From NCBI RefSeq assembly GCF_900142215.1, contig NZ_FRAC01000020.1:1-64000 (forward strand): DNA of 64,000 bases, read 5' to 3'. This document shows, piece by piece, positions 8,646 to 17,536 of this stretch. This DNA comes from Anaerocolumna jejuensis DSM 15929 (GTDB lineage: Bacteria > Bacillota > Clostridia > Lachnospirales > Lachnospiraceae). The notes beneath the pieces are model-generated. The model was given only the letters and a program-made list of their open reading frames with translations, was not told the origin of the DNA and searched no databases. Every line of letters starts with the position of its first letter. Position 1 is the stretch's first letter. The position numbers and the translations under genes are program-made.

Positions 8646-9380
8646 ATGGAAAGTCAGGTATATATTGCAATTTGTGAGGATGCGGAGGCAGAATTGAAAC
8701 TGCTGGCGGAATATGTTGCCTCCTGGGGGAAGAGTAAAAGGGTTGCCGTCAATATTAAAGAGTATGAAAGTGCAGAAGCATTTCTGTTTGATTATGAAGT
8801 GAATCAGAGGTTAGATATTTTGATACTTGATATACAGATGAAAGAGATGAGCGGGATGGAACTGGCGAAAAAACTGTACAGTGAAGGCAGGAAGATTCAG
8901 TATATCTTTGTAACAGGAATGAAACAGTACGTATTCGAAGGGTATTCGGTGGAAGCGGTGTCTTATCTGATGAAGCCGGTCAGGCAGGAGGAACTCCTTC
9001 GATGTCTTTTGCTTGGCTATACAAGGCTTTGTAAAAATCCCTGTATCATTTTGGAGGATGGTGCTACCCTTCAAAGAATTTCCCTGTATGACATATCCTA
9101 TCTGGAAAGTGCAGGACATAATACCTACTTCTATGGAGCAGGCAAAGAATACCGGAGCAGTAAAGGTATAAGCAGCTTTGAAGAAGAGTTAAAAGAGGAG
9201 GGCTTTTACAGGCTTCACAGGTCTTATATCATTAATCTGGCAAAAGTGGAATGCATAACAAAAAAAGAAGTTTCAGTGGAAGGCAAACAGATTCCCATCG
9301 CCAGGGGGCAGTGGGAAAATCTCAATAAAGCATATCTGGCTTATCACAGAATCAAAAGATTGGAAGGGGACAGCCAATGA
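8646..9380 (+). CDS. LytTR-family response regulator (AgrA-like)
   Basis: 244 residues with a receiver domain (1-120: acidic D12, phospho-acceptor D62 in LILDIQM, K110 in SYLMKP) and a LytTR DNA-binding domain (about 138-240; ISYLESAGHNTYFYG, FYRLHRSYIINLAKV). It starts immediately after the GntR stop and overlaps the kinase gene by 4 bases, an arrangement that points to one operon. LytTR regulators bind pairs of short direct repeats upstream of target promoters, and the repeats at 10658-10791 are possible targets. AgrA-like systems usually control peptide export, bacteriocins or virulence; the target is not proven here. Confidence 0.92.
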   Translation: MESQVYIAICEDAEAELKLLAEYVASWGKSKRVAVNIKEYESAEAFLFDYEVNQRLDILILDIQMKEMSGMELAKKLYSEGRKIQYIFVTGMKQYVFEGYSVEAVSYLMKPVRQEELLRCLLLGYTRLCKNPCIILEDGATLQRISLYDISYLESAGHNTYFYGAGKEYRSSKGISSFEEELKEEGFYRLHRSYIINLAKVECITKKEVSVEGKQIPIARGQWENLNKAYLAYHRIKRLEGDSQ

Positions 9381-10636
9381 ATTTAATACTTGAAAGTTTC
9401 TGGCTGGTTCTCTATATCTATTACCTCTACCAGTGCGGCAATCTTAAAAAAGGCAGAATGAGGGCAGCGGTGCTGTTTCTGACCGGCTGCTCATTTTTAA
9501 TACTGTTTTCCTTTACAGGCCTTATAGGGGTATGGGCGGCAATAACACTGCTTTTAATTATATATGACTATCTTTATGATGAGGAACCCTTGGTTATCCA
9601 CTGGTATTATCTTCTGGCTCCAGGCGTTTTTATGACCACAGCAAATCTGCTTACAGGCAGAGCAGTTTTTTTATCAAAGGAGATGATGACAGCTATTCTT
9701 CTTGGGCTTTGCCTTTTTCTTTTAACGGTTAAACGAAGTATAAGGGCAATGGAATATCTTATTCTGACATTTTTAGTATTTGGTGGGATAGCAGCTGTTC
9801 TTGGCAATATGAGTATTATTCTGGAGAAAGAAAATTCAGAGCTGACACAGGTCAGCCGCCTGCATTTACTGTATATAGCAGTCACTGCTCTCGCTTTTTT
9901 AATTTTTATTGTGTTAGAGAGGACTTTTACAGAATTTCAGAAAGGCTTTGAAAAAGATAGTACAAGCTTTCGGGAAGAAGTGTTAAAGCACCAGTATGAA
10001 GAAATCAAAAATATATATTTGAATATGAGGGGATGGCGCCACGATTATCATAATCATTTACAGGTAATGAAAGCTCATCTTGCTTTTAACCAGAAGGAGA
10101 AGCTGGAGCAATATCTCAATGAATTGGAGCAGGAACTTGACAGAGTGGATGCCTATGTAAAATCCGGAAACCTGATGCTGGATGCCATTCTTAACAGTAA
10201 ACTTTCCCTCATGGAAAAGTGCGGAATTGCAATAACCTGTAAGGCAGAATTAGCCGCTGATATACCCTTGCTGGAGGTGGATTTATGCGTAATCCTTGGA
10301 AACCTGCTAGATAATGCCATGGAAGCATGTGAACAGCTACCGCAAAAGGAACGCTTTGTCAGAGTCTATATTGCTGTTATTAAGAAGCAATTCTACATAT
10401 CTGTACAGAATTCCGCAAAAGAGGAACCTAATTTTAACGAAAAGAATTACATAACAAATAAAAGAGGTAACCATGGGCTTGGTGTCAGGCGTGTGAAAGC
10501 ATTAGTAGATAAATACGAGGGTTTCTTAAATCTCCAGAATGAGCCGGGTATATTTGCGGCAGAGGTAACGCTCCCTATAAAAGTAATGGGAAGTACGAAA
10601 GAAGCAAATATTCAAATTGGCGGACCTGAGTCATAA
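9377..10636 (+). CDS. GHKL-type sensor histidine kinase (AgrC-like)
   Basis: 419 residues. About six TM segments fill residues 5-180, which matches the peptide-sensing membrane domain of AgrC-like kinases. A coiled linker follows, then the phospho-acceptor region WRHDYHNHLQV (H222 or H225), the N box LGNLLDNAMEAC and a G box NHGLGVRRV of the GHKL ATPase fold. It lacks the usual SPASM of HisKA kinases, as expected for this class. It overlaps the response regulator gene by 4 bases, so they are partners. No agrB/agrD-like genes for a signal peptide are seen in the window, so the ligand is unknown. Confidence 0.9.
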   Translation: MNLILESFWLVLYIYYLYQCGNLKKGRMRAAVLFLTGCSFLILFSFTGLIGVWAAITLLLIIYDYLYDEEPLVIHWYYLLAPGVFMTTANLLTGRAVFLSKEMMTAILLGLCLFLLTVKRSIRAMEYLILTFLVFGGIAAVLGNMSIILEKENSELTQVSRLHLLYIAVTALAFLIFIVLERTFTEFQKGFEKDSTSFREEVLKHQYEEIKNIYLNMRGWRHDYHNHLQVMKAHLAFNQKEKLEQYLNELEQELDRVDAYVKSGNLMLDAILNSKLSLMEKCGIAITCKAELAADIPLLEVDLCVILGNLLDNAMEACEQLPQKERFVRVYIAVIKKQFYISVQNSAKEEPNFNEKNYITNKRGNHGLGVRRVKALVDKYEGFLNLQNEPGIFAAEVTLPIKVMGSTKEANIQIGGPES

Positions 10637-10857
10637 GGGCTGTCATTTCCGCAAGTATGCGTTTCGTGCAAAAGGTTCGCAAGTCTTGAGGCATATATGT
10701 TGTCATACGGGATATGTGCATCTCGTGCATCACATATGCATTTCGTGCAGATTGAACCACGGCATAATCTGATTGTGCTAAAGTTGTCATAAAAAGCAGC
10801 CGGTTGTGAAATCAGATGAGAAAGGGTACCCAATGAAAAGGGTTTTTAGGACATGAT
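10637..10857. repeat. Intergenic region with TGCATTTCGTGCA repeats
   Basis: This 221-base gap before the ABC exporter genes holds three near-identical 13-mers, TGCGTTTCGTGCA (10658-10670), TGCATCTCGTGCA (10717-10729) and TGCATTTCGTGCA (10737-10749). The last two are 20 bp apart. A second direct repeat, GTTGTCATA, lies at 10699-10707 and 10783-10791. They could be binding sites for the LytTR regulator next door, although they are not a clear LytTR consensus. I found no credible small peptide gene. Confidence 0.55.
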
Positions 10858-12669
10858 ATGAGGAAGTACAGTATATCTCAAAATATTTTGTATTTACTTC
10901 GAAAGCTTCAATTTTATGAAGGAAAAATATATTATTTGTTAGTGTTTTTGCGAATTGTGGTGTCGGTCTGCCTGCCCTTGTTAACGGTTGCCCTTCCAGG
11001 GGTGGTGGCAAGGCTTTACTTATCAGGGCGAAAGCTCTGGCAGTCCATATTCATTATGGCATGTTATATTTTGGCCGTTCTTCTGCTTAGGGTACTGTTA
11101 ACCTTCTTAAATCAGAAGATAAAGGGAATACTCTTTCTTTTCCGCATAGATATGGGTGATGAACTATTGGAAGATATATTGGATATGGAATATACCGAAT
11201 TTGAAAGCTCCAAAGGGAGGGACAGGCTGGGAAGAGCAGAAAGAGCCTTTTATGAAGGAAACGATGTTGGCGTGGAAGCGATGCTTGATCAGAATATGAT
11301 TCTTCTCACCAATCTATTTGGAATTGCAGTATATTCCATTATTTCCGCCAATTTAAATCCATGGATTCTGGCACTGCTTATCCTGGCAGCAGTATTAAAT
11401 GGTATCATGAACCGGTATAACCGTAAATGGCTTGACAGTCATAAAGATGAATGGGTGCCTGTTGATAAAAAAATAAATTATTTAAATGGACAGATTATTA
11501 ATGCCGAAAACGGCAAAGACATGCGGATTTATGGTATGGAAGAGTGGTTTCGGGAGGCTTACAGGGAATTAAAGGAAGAGCGGCTTGGATGGTTTAAGAA
11601 GGAGTACATAAGGTATTATCTGCAGAATATACTGGAGCGGCTTACTTATTTTGTAAGAGAAGGAGTTTTATATCTGTATTTAATTTATCGGATGACAAAG
11701 GGGATGCCTCTGGATTCTTTTCTTGTGTATCTGGGAGTAGCGGCAGGCTTTAGTACCTGGATGAAGGATATATTTGGCAGTCTTCATGAATTGGGTGTTA
11801 ACAGCGATGTGGTAAATGATTTCCGTGCTTTCCATGAGGAGATTCCAAAAGAGGAAGACAGCTTGGATACACCTCTCTTACAGAGCCATACCATCGAATT
11901 CAGGGATGTAAGCTTTTATTATCCGGAAAGAGATACCCCAGCTCTAAAGAACATTAATCTGATATTGAAGCCGGATGAGAAAAGTGCACTGGTAGGGATG
12001 AACGGAGCGGGCAAATCCACACTGGTAAAGCTTCTTTGCGGACTTTATACTCCCACAGAGGGAGCTGTTTTTATGGATGGAGTGGATATAAGAACAATAC
12101 CAAAAAAAATTTATTTCAAGGAATTTGCAGTTATTTTTCAGGAGGTCTTCAGTTTTGCCTTTTCCATTCAGGATAATGTAACCTGTGAGCCGAATGAGAA
12201 AGTTAATAGGGAGCAGTTTATTGACAGTTTGAAAAGGGCTGATATTTTAGAACGTATTGAACGGCTGCCCAGGAAGCTTGAAACTTCCATGGGAAAGGAA
12301 TTGGACAGGGAGGGAATCCTGTTTTCAGGAGGAGAAATGCAAAAGCTTATGTTAGCAAGAGCATTATATAAGAATGCACCGGTAGTCATACTGGATGAGC
12401 CGACGGCAGCTCTTGACCCGCTTGCAGAAAGCAGAATGTATGAAAGATACAACAGCTATGTGAAGGGAAAGACCAGTGTGTTTATATCCCACCGGCTGAG
12501 TTCTACCAGGTTCTGCGACCGGATACTTCTAATGAAAAATGGTGAAATCATAGAAGAAGGAAGCCATGAGGAATTGATGGAAAAGCAGGGGGAATACAGC
12601 AGTATGTTTCAGGTTCAGGCCCATTATTACAGGGAACAGGATAACTTACGGAAGGAGGAACGGTTATGA
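10858..12669 (+). CDS. ABC exporter half-transporter (subunit 1)
   Basis: 603 residues: an N-terminal type-1 exporter membrane domain (about 1-320, about six TM segments) fused to an ATPase domain (about 340-590). Walker A GMNGAGKSTL, Q loop VIFQEVFSFAF, signature LFSGGEMQKLML, Walker B VVILDEPTAALDP and the H loop SHRLSS are all intact. There is no N-terminal C39 peptidase domain, so it would not trim a leader peptide. It overlaps the next ABC gene by 4 bases, so the two likely form a heterodimer. The kinase/regulator pair upstream suggests control by an extracellular signal; substrate unknown, and drug, peptide or lipid export are all possible. Confidence 0.9.
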   Translation: MRKYSISQNILYLLRKLQFYEGKIYYLLVFLRIVVSVCLPLLTVALPGVVARLYLSGRKLWQSIFIMACYILAVLLLRVLLTFLNQKIKGILFLFRIDMGDELLEDILDMEYTEFESSKGRDRLGRAERAFYEGNDVGVEAMLDQNMILLTNLFGIAVYSIISANLNPWILALLILAAVLNGIMNRYNRKWLDSHKDEWVPVDKKINYLNGQIINAENGKDMRIYGMEEWFREAYRELKEERLGWFKKEYIRYYLQNILERLTYFVREGVLYLYLIYRMTKGMPLDSFLVYLGVAAGFSTWMKDIFGSLHELGVNSDVVNDFRAFHEEIPKEEDSLDTPLLQSHTIEFRDVSFYYPERDTPALKNINLILKPDEKSALVGMNGAGKSTLVKLLCGLYTPTEGAVFMDGVDIRTIPKKIYFKEFAVIFQEVFSFAFSIQDNVTCEPNEKVNREQFIDSLKRADILERIERLPRKLETSMGKELDREGILFSGGEMQKLMLARALYKNAPVVILDEPTAALDPLAESRMYERYNSYVKGKTSVFISHRLSSTRFCDRILLMKNGEIIEEGSHEELMEKQGEYSSMFQVQAHYYREQDNLRKEERL

Positions 12670-14513
12670 TTGGTGGAATAGGGAAAAAATTCAGTTATCA
12701 CAAAACAGGTTTCATGCTAATGAAGCTGCTGCATAAAACCGATCCGGATATTATACCTCTTTCCATGCTGCTTTCTCTTCTTCAGACTGCGATTCCCTAT
12801 TCGGGATTTTTCCTCTTTGCCAGGCTCATTGATTATCTGACAGCCGGAAACTATGATGAAGCTCTTCAGACAGCCATTCTGCTGACAGGAATAAACCTGG
12901 TGCTTGGGCTGTTGGTAGATTTACTTAATCAGGCAGTTGAATATAAAGGAAAGGCTTCTGCTCTTGGCATAAAGTATCTGATTAGAGAAAAGGCCCTGGC
13001 TCTTGATCTTGAAACTATGGAAAATGCAGGCGTTCAGGAAAAAATCAATACAACGGAATTTACTATGAGGATGTACGGCGGGATAGATTATATCGCAAAA
13101 TGTTACCAAAAAATATTTACGGCGGTTCTGTCGATTGCCTTATCCATTATTATGATACTAACGCTCTGTTTTATAAAGCCGGTAAGCAGCGGGGTACTGA
13201 ACTGGACAGCTTCACCTGCTGTGTCATTGGCTGCTTTTACTCTGGTGCTTAGTATCGTTATGTTCTGGCAAAGAGGAATCAGAAAGGAACTTACCCAGAA
13301 ACAGGATGCCAACAGAAAAAGCCATGTAGAAGCTGAACATCAGCTTGGATACATGCTGAATCAGGTGTTTTTGGACTATACGAAGGGTAAGGTTATCCGT
13401 ATCTTTGATATGAAGGGAATGATTATGAAAAGGTATGGTATTTGGAGAAAAATTACCCGCAGAGTCTACGAAGAAATGACTGCGATGTATAAAAAGTCCA
13501 TTACCTTAAACAGCTGCGCCAATGGTATATTTATTACCTTTTCTTATCTTATGGTATTTTTTAAGATTCTGGCAGGCGCAGTAAGTATTGGCTCCTTTAC
13601 CAAATATGCAGGTGCAATGGCACAGTTCAGTACGGCTCTTACTGAGATTAGTGAAAATAACTCTTATATTGAGAGAATGTGTGGATATATGTCCTGTTTC
13701 CTTGAATTTCTGGAACTGGAGAATAAAAGGGAAACGGGCAGTATACCAATTGAGAAGCGTCTGGATAATATATATGAAATTGAATTTCATGAAGTAAGCT
13801 TTTCGTATCCGGGCAGCAGTGAACAGATCCTTAGTAAGGTTTCCTGCAAAATACGGTTAAAAGATAAAATGGCGCTGGTGGGAGAAAACGGTGCAGGGAA
13901 GAGTACCTTTATAAAGCTTTTATGCCGCCTTTATGATCCTACGGAAGGATACATTACATTAAACGGAGTAGATATCCGGAAATATAATCACCGGGAATAT
14001 TTAAGCCTTTTTAGTGTGGTTTTTCAGGATTTTAAGCTATTTGCGTTTCCAATAAGTGACAATATAGCGGCAGGAAAAAAGTGGGAGGAGGAGAAGCTTT
14101 TAAAGTGCCTTAAGCAGGCAGGGATAGAGAACTGGGTGCAAAAGAAAAAAGAAGGTTTACATACCAGCCTTTATACCGTAAACAGCGGGGGAGAGGATAT
14201 AAGCGGCGGAGAAGCACAGAAGCTTGCACTAGCCAGAGCTCTTTATAAGGATGCCCCCTTTGTAATACTGGATGAGCCGACAGCAGCATTGGACCCTTTC
14301 AGTGAGTATGAAATTTATACCCGTTTTGATGAACTTGTCCGGAATAAGACAAGTATTTATATATCACATCGTATGAGCAGCTGCCGTTTTTGTGATGACA
14401 TTATGGTATTAAGAAATGGGAAGATAGCTGAAAGAGGAAGTCATGAGAAACTGCTGGAGAAAGCAGGAATTTATGCAAATCTTTGGAATGCACAGGCAAA
14501 GTACTATATATAA
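12666..14513 (+). CDS. ABC exporter half-transporter (subunit 2)
   Basis: 615 residues, built like the preceding protein: membrane domain about 1-340 and ATPase about 360-610, with Walker A GENGAGKSTF, Q loop VVFQDFKLFAF, signature DISGGEAQKLAL, Walker B FVILDEPTAALDP and SHRMSS. Both partners keep complete consensus motifs, so no degenerate nucleotide site is obvious. The start ATG at 12666 follows GGAAGGAGG and overlaps the stop of subunit 1, showing translational coupling. The pair probably works as one heterodimeric exporter. Paralogous pairs of this kind are common near two-component systems in Lachnospiraceae. Confidence 0.9.
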   Translation: MIGGIGKKFSYHKTGFMLMKLLHKTDPDIIPLSMLLSLLQTAIPYSGFFLFARLIDYLTAGNYDEALQTAILLTGINLVLGLLVDLLNQAVEYKGKASALGIKYLIREKALALDLETMENAGVQEKINTTEFTMRMYGGIDYIAKCYQKIFTAVLSIALSIIMILTLCFIKPVSSGVLNWTASPAVSLAAFTLVLSIVMFWQRGIRKELTQKQDANRKSHVEAEHQLGYMLNQVFLDYTKGKVIRIFDMKGMIMKRYGIWRKITRRVYEEMTAMYKKSITLNSCANGIFITFSYLMVFFKILAGAVSIGSFTKYAGAMAQFSTALTEISENNSYIERMCGYMSCFLEFLELENKRETGSIPIEKRLDNIYEIEFHEVSFSYPGSSEQILSKVSCKIRLKDKMALVGENGAGKSTFIKLLCRLYDPTEGYITLNGVDIRKYNHREYLSLFSVVFQDFKLFAFPISDNIAAGKKWEEEKLLKCLKQAGIENWVQKKKEGLHTSLYTVNSGGEDISGGEAQKLALARALYKDAPFVILDEPTAALDPFSEYEIYTRFDELVRNKTSIYISHRMSSCRFCDDIMVLRNGKIAERGSHEKLLEKAGIYANLWNAQAKYYI

Positions 14514-14791
14514 GGATAAACGGATTGAATTATATTCCTTCTGGACCGATGAAAATCCTATAAATTGATTACGATTAAAACAATGTGTTAATATACAATT
14601 TCTATTATAAAAATACATGCATTTATCAAAGCTGAGTTAATAAATTTATCCGTTTGTTCTAATTCAATAGTACTAGAAAAGCCTAAACTGATTAAAATTG
14701 TTTTATTGTATACAATTACACCAAAAGCTTAAAGCCCTGAATTTTCTGGTGTTTAAACCATTAAGCCTGATTTTTGTCCGAAAAAGTCAGG
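14514..14791. other. AT-rich intergenic stretch, no gene seen
   Basis: Between the ABC genes and the DUF4914 promoter. It holds only a weak inverted repeat (ACACCA with TGGTGT, about 14726-14753). No open frame with a ribosome site and no strong terminator were found. Confidence 0.5.
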
Positions 14792-14820
14792 TTGACAGTA
14801 GTAGGAAAATGGGGTATAAT
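14792..14820 (+). promoter_or_regulatory. Strong promoter of the DUF4914 gene
   Basis: TTGACA (14792-14797), 17 bases, TATAAT (14815-14820): a perfect consensus sigma-A promoter. Transcription from it would leave about 250 bases of leader before the coding sequence. Confidence 0.85.
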
Positions 14821-14833
14821 CGGTGGAAAAGCA

Positions 14834-15018
14834 GCATTTTTAAGGTTATGTGTTTAAAATGAAAAAATGCATACTTTTTAAGGAATGAAAACTGGTGAAA
14901 ATGACGGCAGGCAATAGGATTTACAGATTGACGAGTACAGCAGACAGCAAAGACAGCTTTTAATCAAAAAAGCTGTTGAAGACCGATGTCCTCAACCGAT
15001 GCAGGGTATCGGTTTTTA
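14834..15018 (+). promoter_or_regulatory. Structured leader with terminator-like hairpin and competing repeat
   Basis: Within the 5' leader: a possible stem GCATTTTT/AAAAATGC (14834-14870), a perfect 9-bp stem ACAGCTTTT/AAAAGCTGT (14953-14976), then AACCGAT-N7-ATCGGTT with a T run (14994-15017), which looks like a terminator. An extra copy of ACCGAT at 14982-14987 could pair with the same ATCGGT arm in place of the terminator arm. This is the layout of an attenuator. No known riboswitch core was recognised. Confidence 0.5.
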
Positions 15019-15075
15019 TAAGTGCCGGTCCTGATATATAGTCAGGAAGGACACATAGCTAGAAAGGATGATTAG

Positions 15076-16953
15076 GTGAAAGAATTGTTACAAAAATTTA
15101 ATTTCTCAGAAGATGTAAAAGCAATACTGAGCAGCTGTAAGAGCGTAGTAGTACCTGCTACGAAGGAGGAATTACTTGCTCTTTCCTTTGGTCCCCAAGG
15201 AGGAAATGAATACGAAGTCAGATATGAGGTAGAAGGAAAAGGTTCCGTTCTGGAAGCTACCGTAACAAGGTGCCGAAATGGTGTAATCGGCAACTATCCG
15301 GAAGATTATATGAGAAGAAGGGATCCTGACTGCAGTATTGTATCAGATGAAAAAGGTACGGATAAGCCAAGATACCAGGAGCTTTATCACAGAGACTTTA
15401 AGGAATTAAGGGAAGAAACCTTTAGCTGGCTTAAGGAGCAGGATTTGCTTATTGTTCCCTTTATGTCAGGCGGCAGAGAGTACGGATATCCCTCTATTTT
15501 ACTTGCGCCTGTCAATGCGGCTTTTTTTGGCGCAGCTATGGCAGATTTGCAGGAATTTGTCAGCATAAATGATATGGAAGAAGGCTTTACTCCAAGAGCC
15601 GTTGTTTATCTGGCCCCTCCTTTCCGTCACACCCATTTTGACGGTAAGCAGATCGTTGTACACAACAGGCTTGATGATGTTCATGAGGTATTCTCTTATA
15701 ATCTCTATCCCGGTCCCAGTGCTAAAAAAGGTATCTATGGTGTATTGTTAAATATAGGTGAAAATGAAGGCTGGACAACATGCCATGCTTCCACTGTAAA
15801 GGTAATCACTCCTTATGACAATGAAATCGTCATAATGCATGAAGGTGCATCCGGCGGCGGAAAGAGTGAAATGACCGAAAATATCCATAGAGAATTGGAC
15901 GGTAAGGTTGTTCTTGGTGTGAACACCATTACCAATGAAAAAACATATATCGAACTGGTTGACGCCTGCGAGCTTCGTCCCGTTACCGATGATATGGCAT
16001 TGTGCCATACGGATATGCAGAATGAAAGCCATAAATTAGTAGTAAAGGATGCGGAAGACGGTTGGTTCTTACGTTTGGATAATATTAAGAAATATGGGGA
16101 TTCTCCTCAGTTGGAAAGTACCTTAATTCAGCCGCCGAGACCTTTAGTATATATAAACATGCAGGCTATTGAAGGAGCGACCTGCCTTCCCTGGGAACAT
16201 ATTTTAGATTCTGACGGCAAGCCCTGCCCGAATCCAAGAGTAATTCTTCCAAGGGAGTTTGTACAAAACGTAGTAAGTGACCTTGTAGAGGTGGATATCA
16301 GAAGCTTTGGTGTAAGGACACCGCCCTGTACCAAGGAAAGGCCAAGCTATGGCGTTATTGGCTTATTCCATATACTTCCTCCGGCTCTTGCATGGTTATG
16401 GAGGCTGGTAGCACCCAGAGGCTATAACAATCCCAGCATCAATTCCTCCAACAAGATGACAAGTGAAGGTGTAGGCTCCTACTGGCCCTTTGCAACCGGT
16501 AAGATGGTAACCCAGGCTAATCTTCTGTTGGATCAGATTAAAAATTCCACCCATACCAGATATGTCCTGATACCAAATCAGCATATTGGTGTATATGAAG
16601 TAGGCTTCATGCCTCAGTGGGTTGCAAGAGAGTATATTGCAAGACGAGGCGGAGCAAAATTCAAGCCGGAGCATTTAACGGAAGCACGCTGCAATATTCT
16701 TGGTTACTGTCAGGAATCCATCCGTATTGACGGACGCTATATCAGAAAAGATTTCCTTCGCCCTGAGCTTCAGGCTGAGGTCGGTATTGAAGGCTATGAT
16801 AAAGGTGCTCAGATGTTAGTTGATTTCTTTAAGGCTGAGCTTGAAAAGTTCAATACACCGGAATTGGATCCCTTAGGAAAGAAGATTATCGAATGCTTTT
16901 ATAACAATGGCACACTGGATGACTATTGTGAAATCCTGCCCATGAGATATTAA
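15076..16953 (+). CDS. DUF4914 family protein (PEPCK-like P-loop protein)
   Basis: A 625-residue protein of a conserved Firmicutes family that I recognise as DUF4914. The start is a GTG with an AGAAAGGATG site. Residues 255-266 form a glycine-rich loop, HEGASGGGKSEM, like the nucleotide loop of phosphoenolpyruvate carboxykinase, and other conserved blocks include YLAPPFRHTHFDGKQ and FMPQWVAREY. This supports an ATP- or GTP-using enzyme, but the substrate is not known to me and PEPCK activity should not be assumed. It has its own strong promoter, a long structured leader and a terminator, so it is a single-gene unit that is probably well expressed. Confidence 0.8.
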   Translation: MKELLQKFNFSEDVKAILSSCKSVVVPATKEELLALSFGPQGGNEYEVRYEVEGKGSVLEATVTRCRNGVIGNYPEDYMRRRDPDCSIVSDEKGTDKPRYQELYHRDFKELREETFSWLKEQDLLIVPFMSGGREYGYPSILLAPVNAAFFGAAMADLQEFVSINDMEEGFTPRAVVYLAPPFRHTHFDGKQIVVHNRLDDVHEVFSYNLYPGPSAKKGIYGVLLNIGENEGWTTCHASTVKVITPYDNEIVIMHEGASGGGKSEMTENIHRELDGKVVLGVNTITNEKTYIELVDACELRPVTDDMALCHTDMQNESHKLVVKDAEDGWFLRLDNIKKYGDSPQLESTLIQPPRPLVYINMQAIEGATCLPWEHILDSDGKPCPNPRVILPREFVQNVVSDLVEVDIRSFGVRTPPCTKERPSYGVIGLFHILPPALAWLWRLVAPRGYNNPSINSSNKMTSEGVGSYWPFATGKMVTQANLLLDQIKNSTHTRYVLIPNQHIGVYEVGFMPQWVAREYIARRGGAKFKPEHLTEARCNILGYCQESIRIDGRYIRKDFLRPELQAEVGIEGYDKGAQMLVDFFKAELEKFNTPELDPLGKKIIECFYNNGTLDDYCEILPMRY

Positions 16954-17005
16954 GAAAGCAGCATAAATAGCATAAAGAATAAAGAGTCTGAACTGATTTA
17001 AATAT

Positions 17006-17043
17006 AAAAAGCCCGGAAAGCTTGCCTTTCCCGGGCTTTTTTA
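17006..17043 (+). terminator. Terminator of the DUF4914 gene
   Basis: Stem AAAAAGCCCGGAAAG with CTTTCCCGGGCTTTTTT around a short GCTTGC-type loop, ending in a T run. Strong intrinsic terminator. Confidence 0.9.
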
Positions 17044-17113
17044 TCGTGCTTGCAGGATATTAATTGAGCGAACGGCGCATATATTTTATACAAGGACACA
17101 TTAAGAGAATAGT

Positions 17114-17311
17114 GTGAAAATTAAAATTCCGTCGAATGGGGCTGGTAAAGGGAAAGGTAGTATAATGGATGCCACGGAAGTCAAGCAGTTCCTGATCAGA
17201 GGAGTAAAACGGAATCCGGGAGGGACCTACCCCAATAAGGAATGGGGATTTGGCATGATTGATATTTACAGAACCTTTGACAGTCTGCGGGGTGAGGCTA
17301 TTCAGCGTTAA
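17114..17311 (+). pseudogene. C-terminal remnant of a Csp-type S8 subtilase gene
   Basis: An open stretch of up to 65 codons whose last 45 or so (DATEVKQFLIRGVKRNPGG, then TYPNKEWGFGMIDIYRTF) match the C-terminal end of Csp-type subtilases. The same end occurs in the full-length homologue at 28359-30020 (ATVKNALLIKATRQKNTIYP, then NPEWGYGYI). No catalytic core is present, a stop occurs in frame at 17102, and there is no good ribosome site. I read it as the leftover of a deleted protease gene; a short independent protein is less likely. Confidence 0.7.
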
Positions 17312-17381
17312 ATAAAAATGAATAAGCTTTTCTTAACAGAAGCATACTTATCTTGCAAAACAAACAGAAAAGGAGGAAATT

Positions 17382-17516
17382 ATGCCAAAAGACAGTCAGC
17401 CGGATAATAAAAAGGCCCGAATGGAAAAGGCGGATAATCAGACACCCATAACCAGAGAAAATCAGAACCAGACCAGAAATGCAAAGAAACAGTCTGCAAA
17501 GCATAATGATGTTTAA
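17382..17516 (+). CDS. Small hydrophilic protein, 44 residues
   Basis: ATG at 17382 with an excellent AAAGGAGGAAAT site. The protein, beginning MPKDSQPDNKKARMEKAD, is very rich in Lys, Asn, Gln and Asp, with no hydrophobic segment or Cys, and is probably disordered. It lies 20 bases before another small protein gene, so the two may be co-transcribed. I do not recognise a family. The ribosome site and tandem placement are the reasons for calling it. Confidence 0.6.
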   Translation: MPKDSQPDNKKARMEKADNQTPITRENQNQTRNAKKQSAKHNDV

Positions 17517-17536
17517 AGGATGAGAAAGAGGTTGCT

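Noticed and set aside
10575..10833. Minus-strand frames of 71 and 73 codons at the kinase-exporter junction
   Set aside because: They read repeats of the intergenic region and have no ribosome site.
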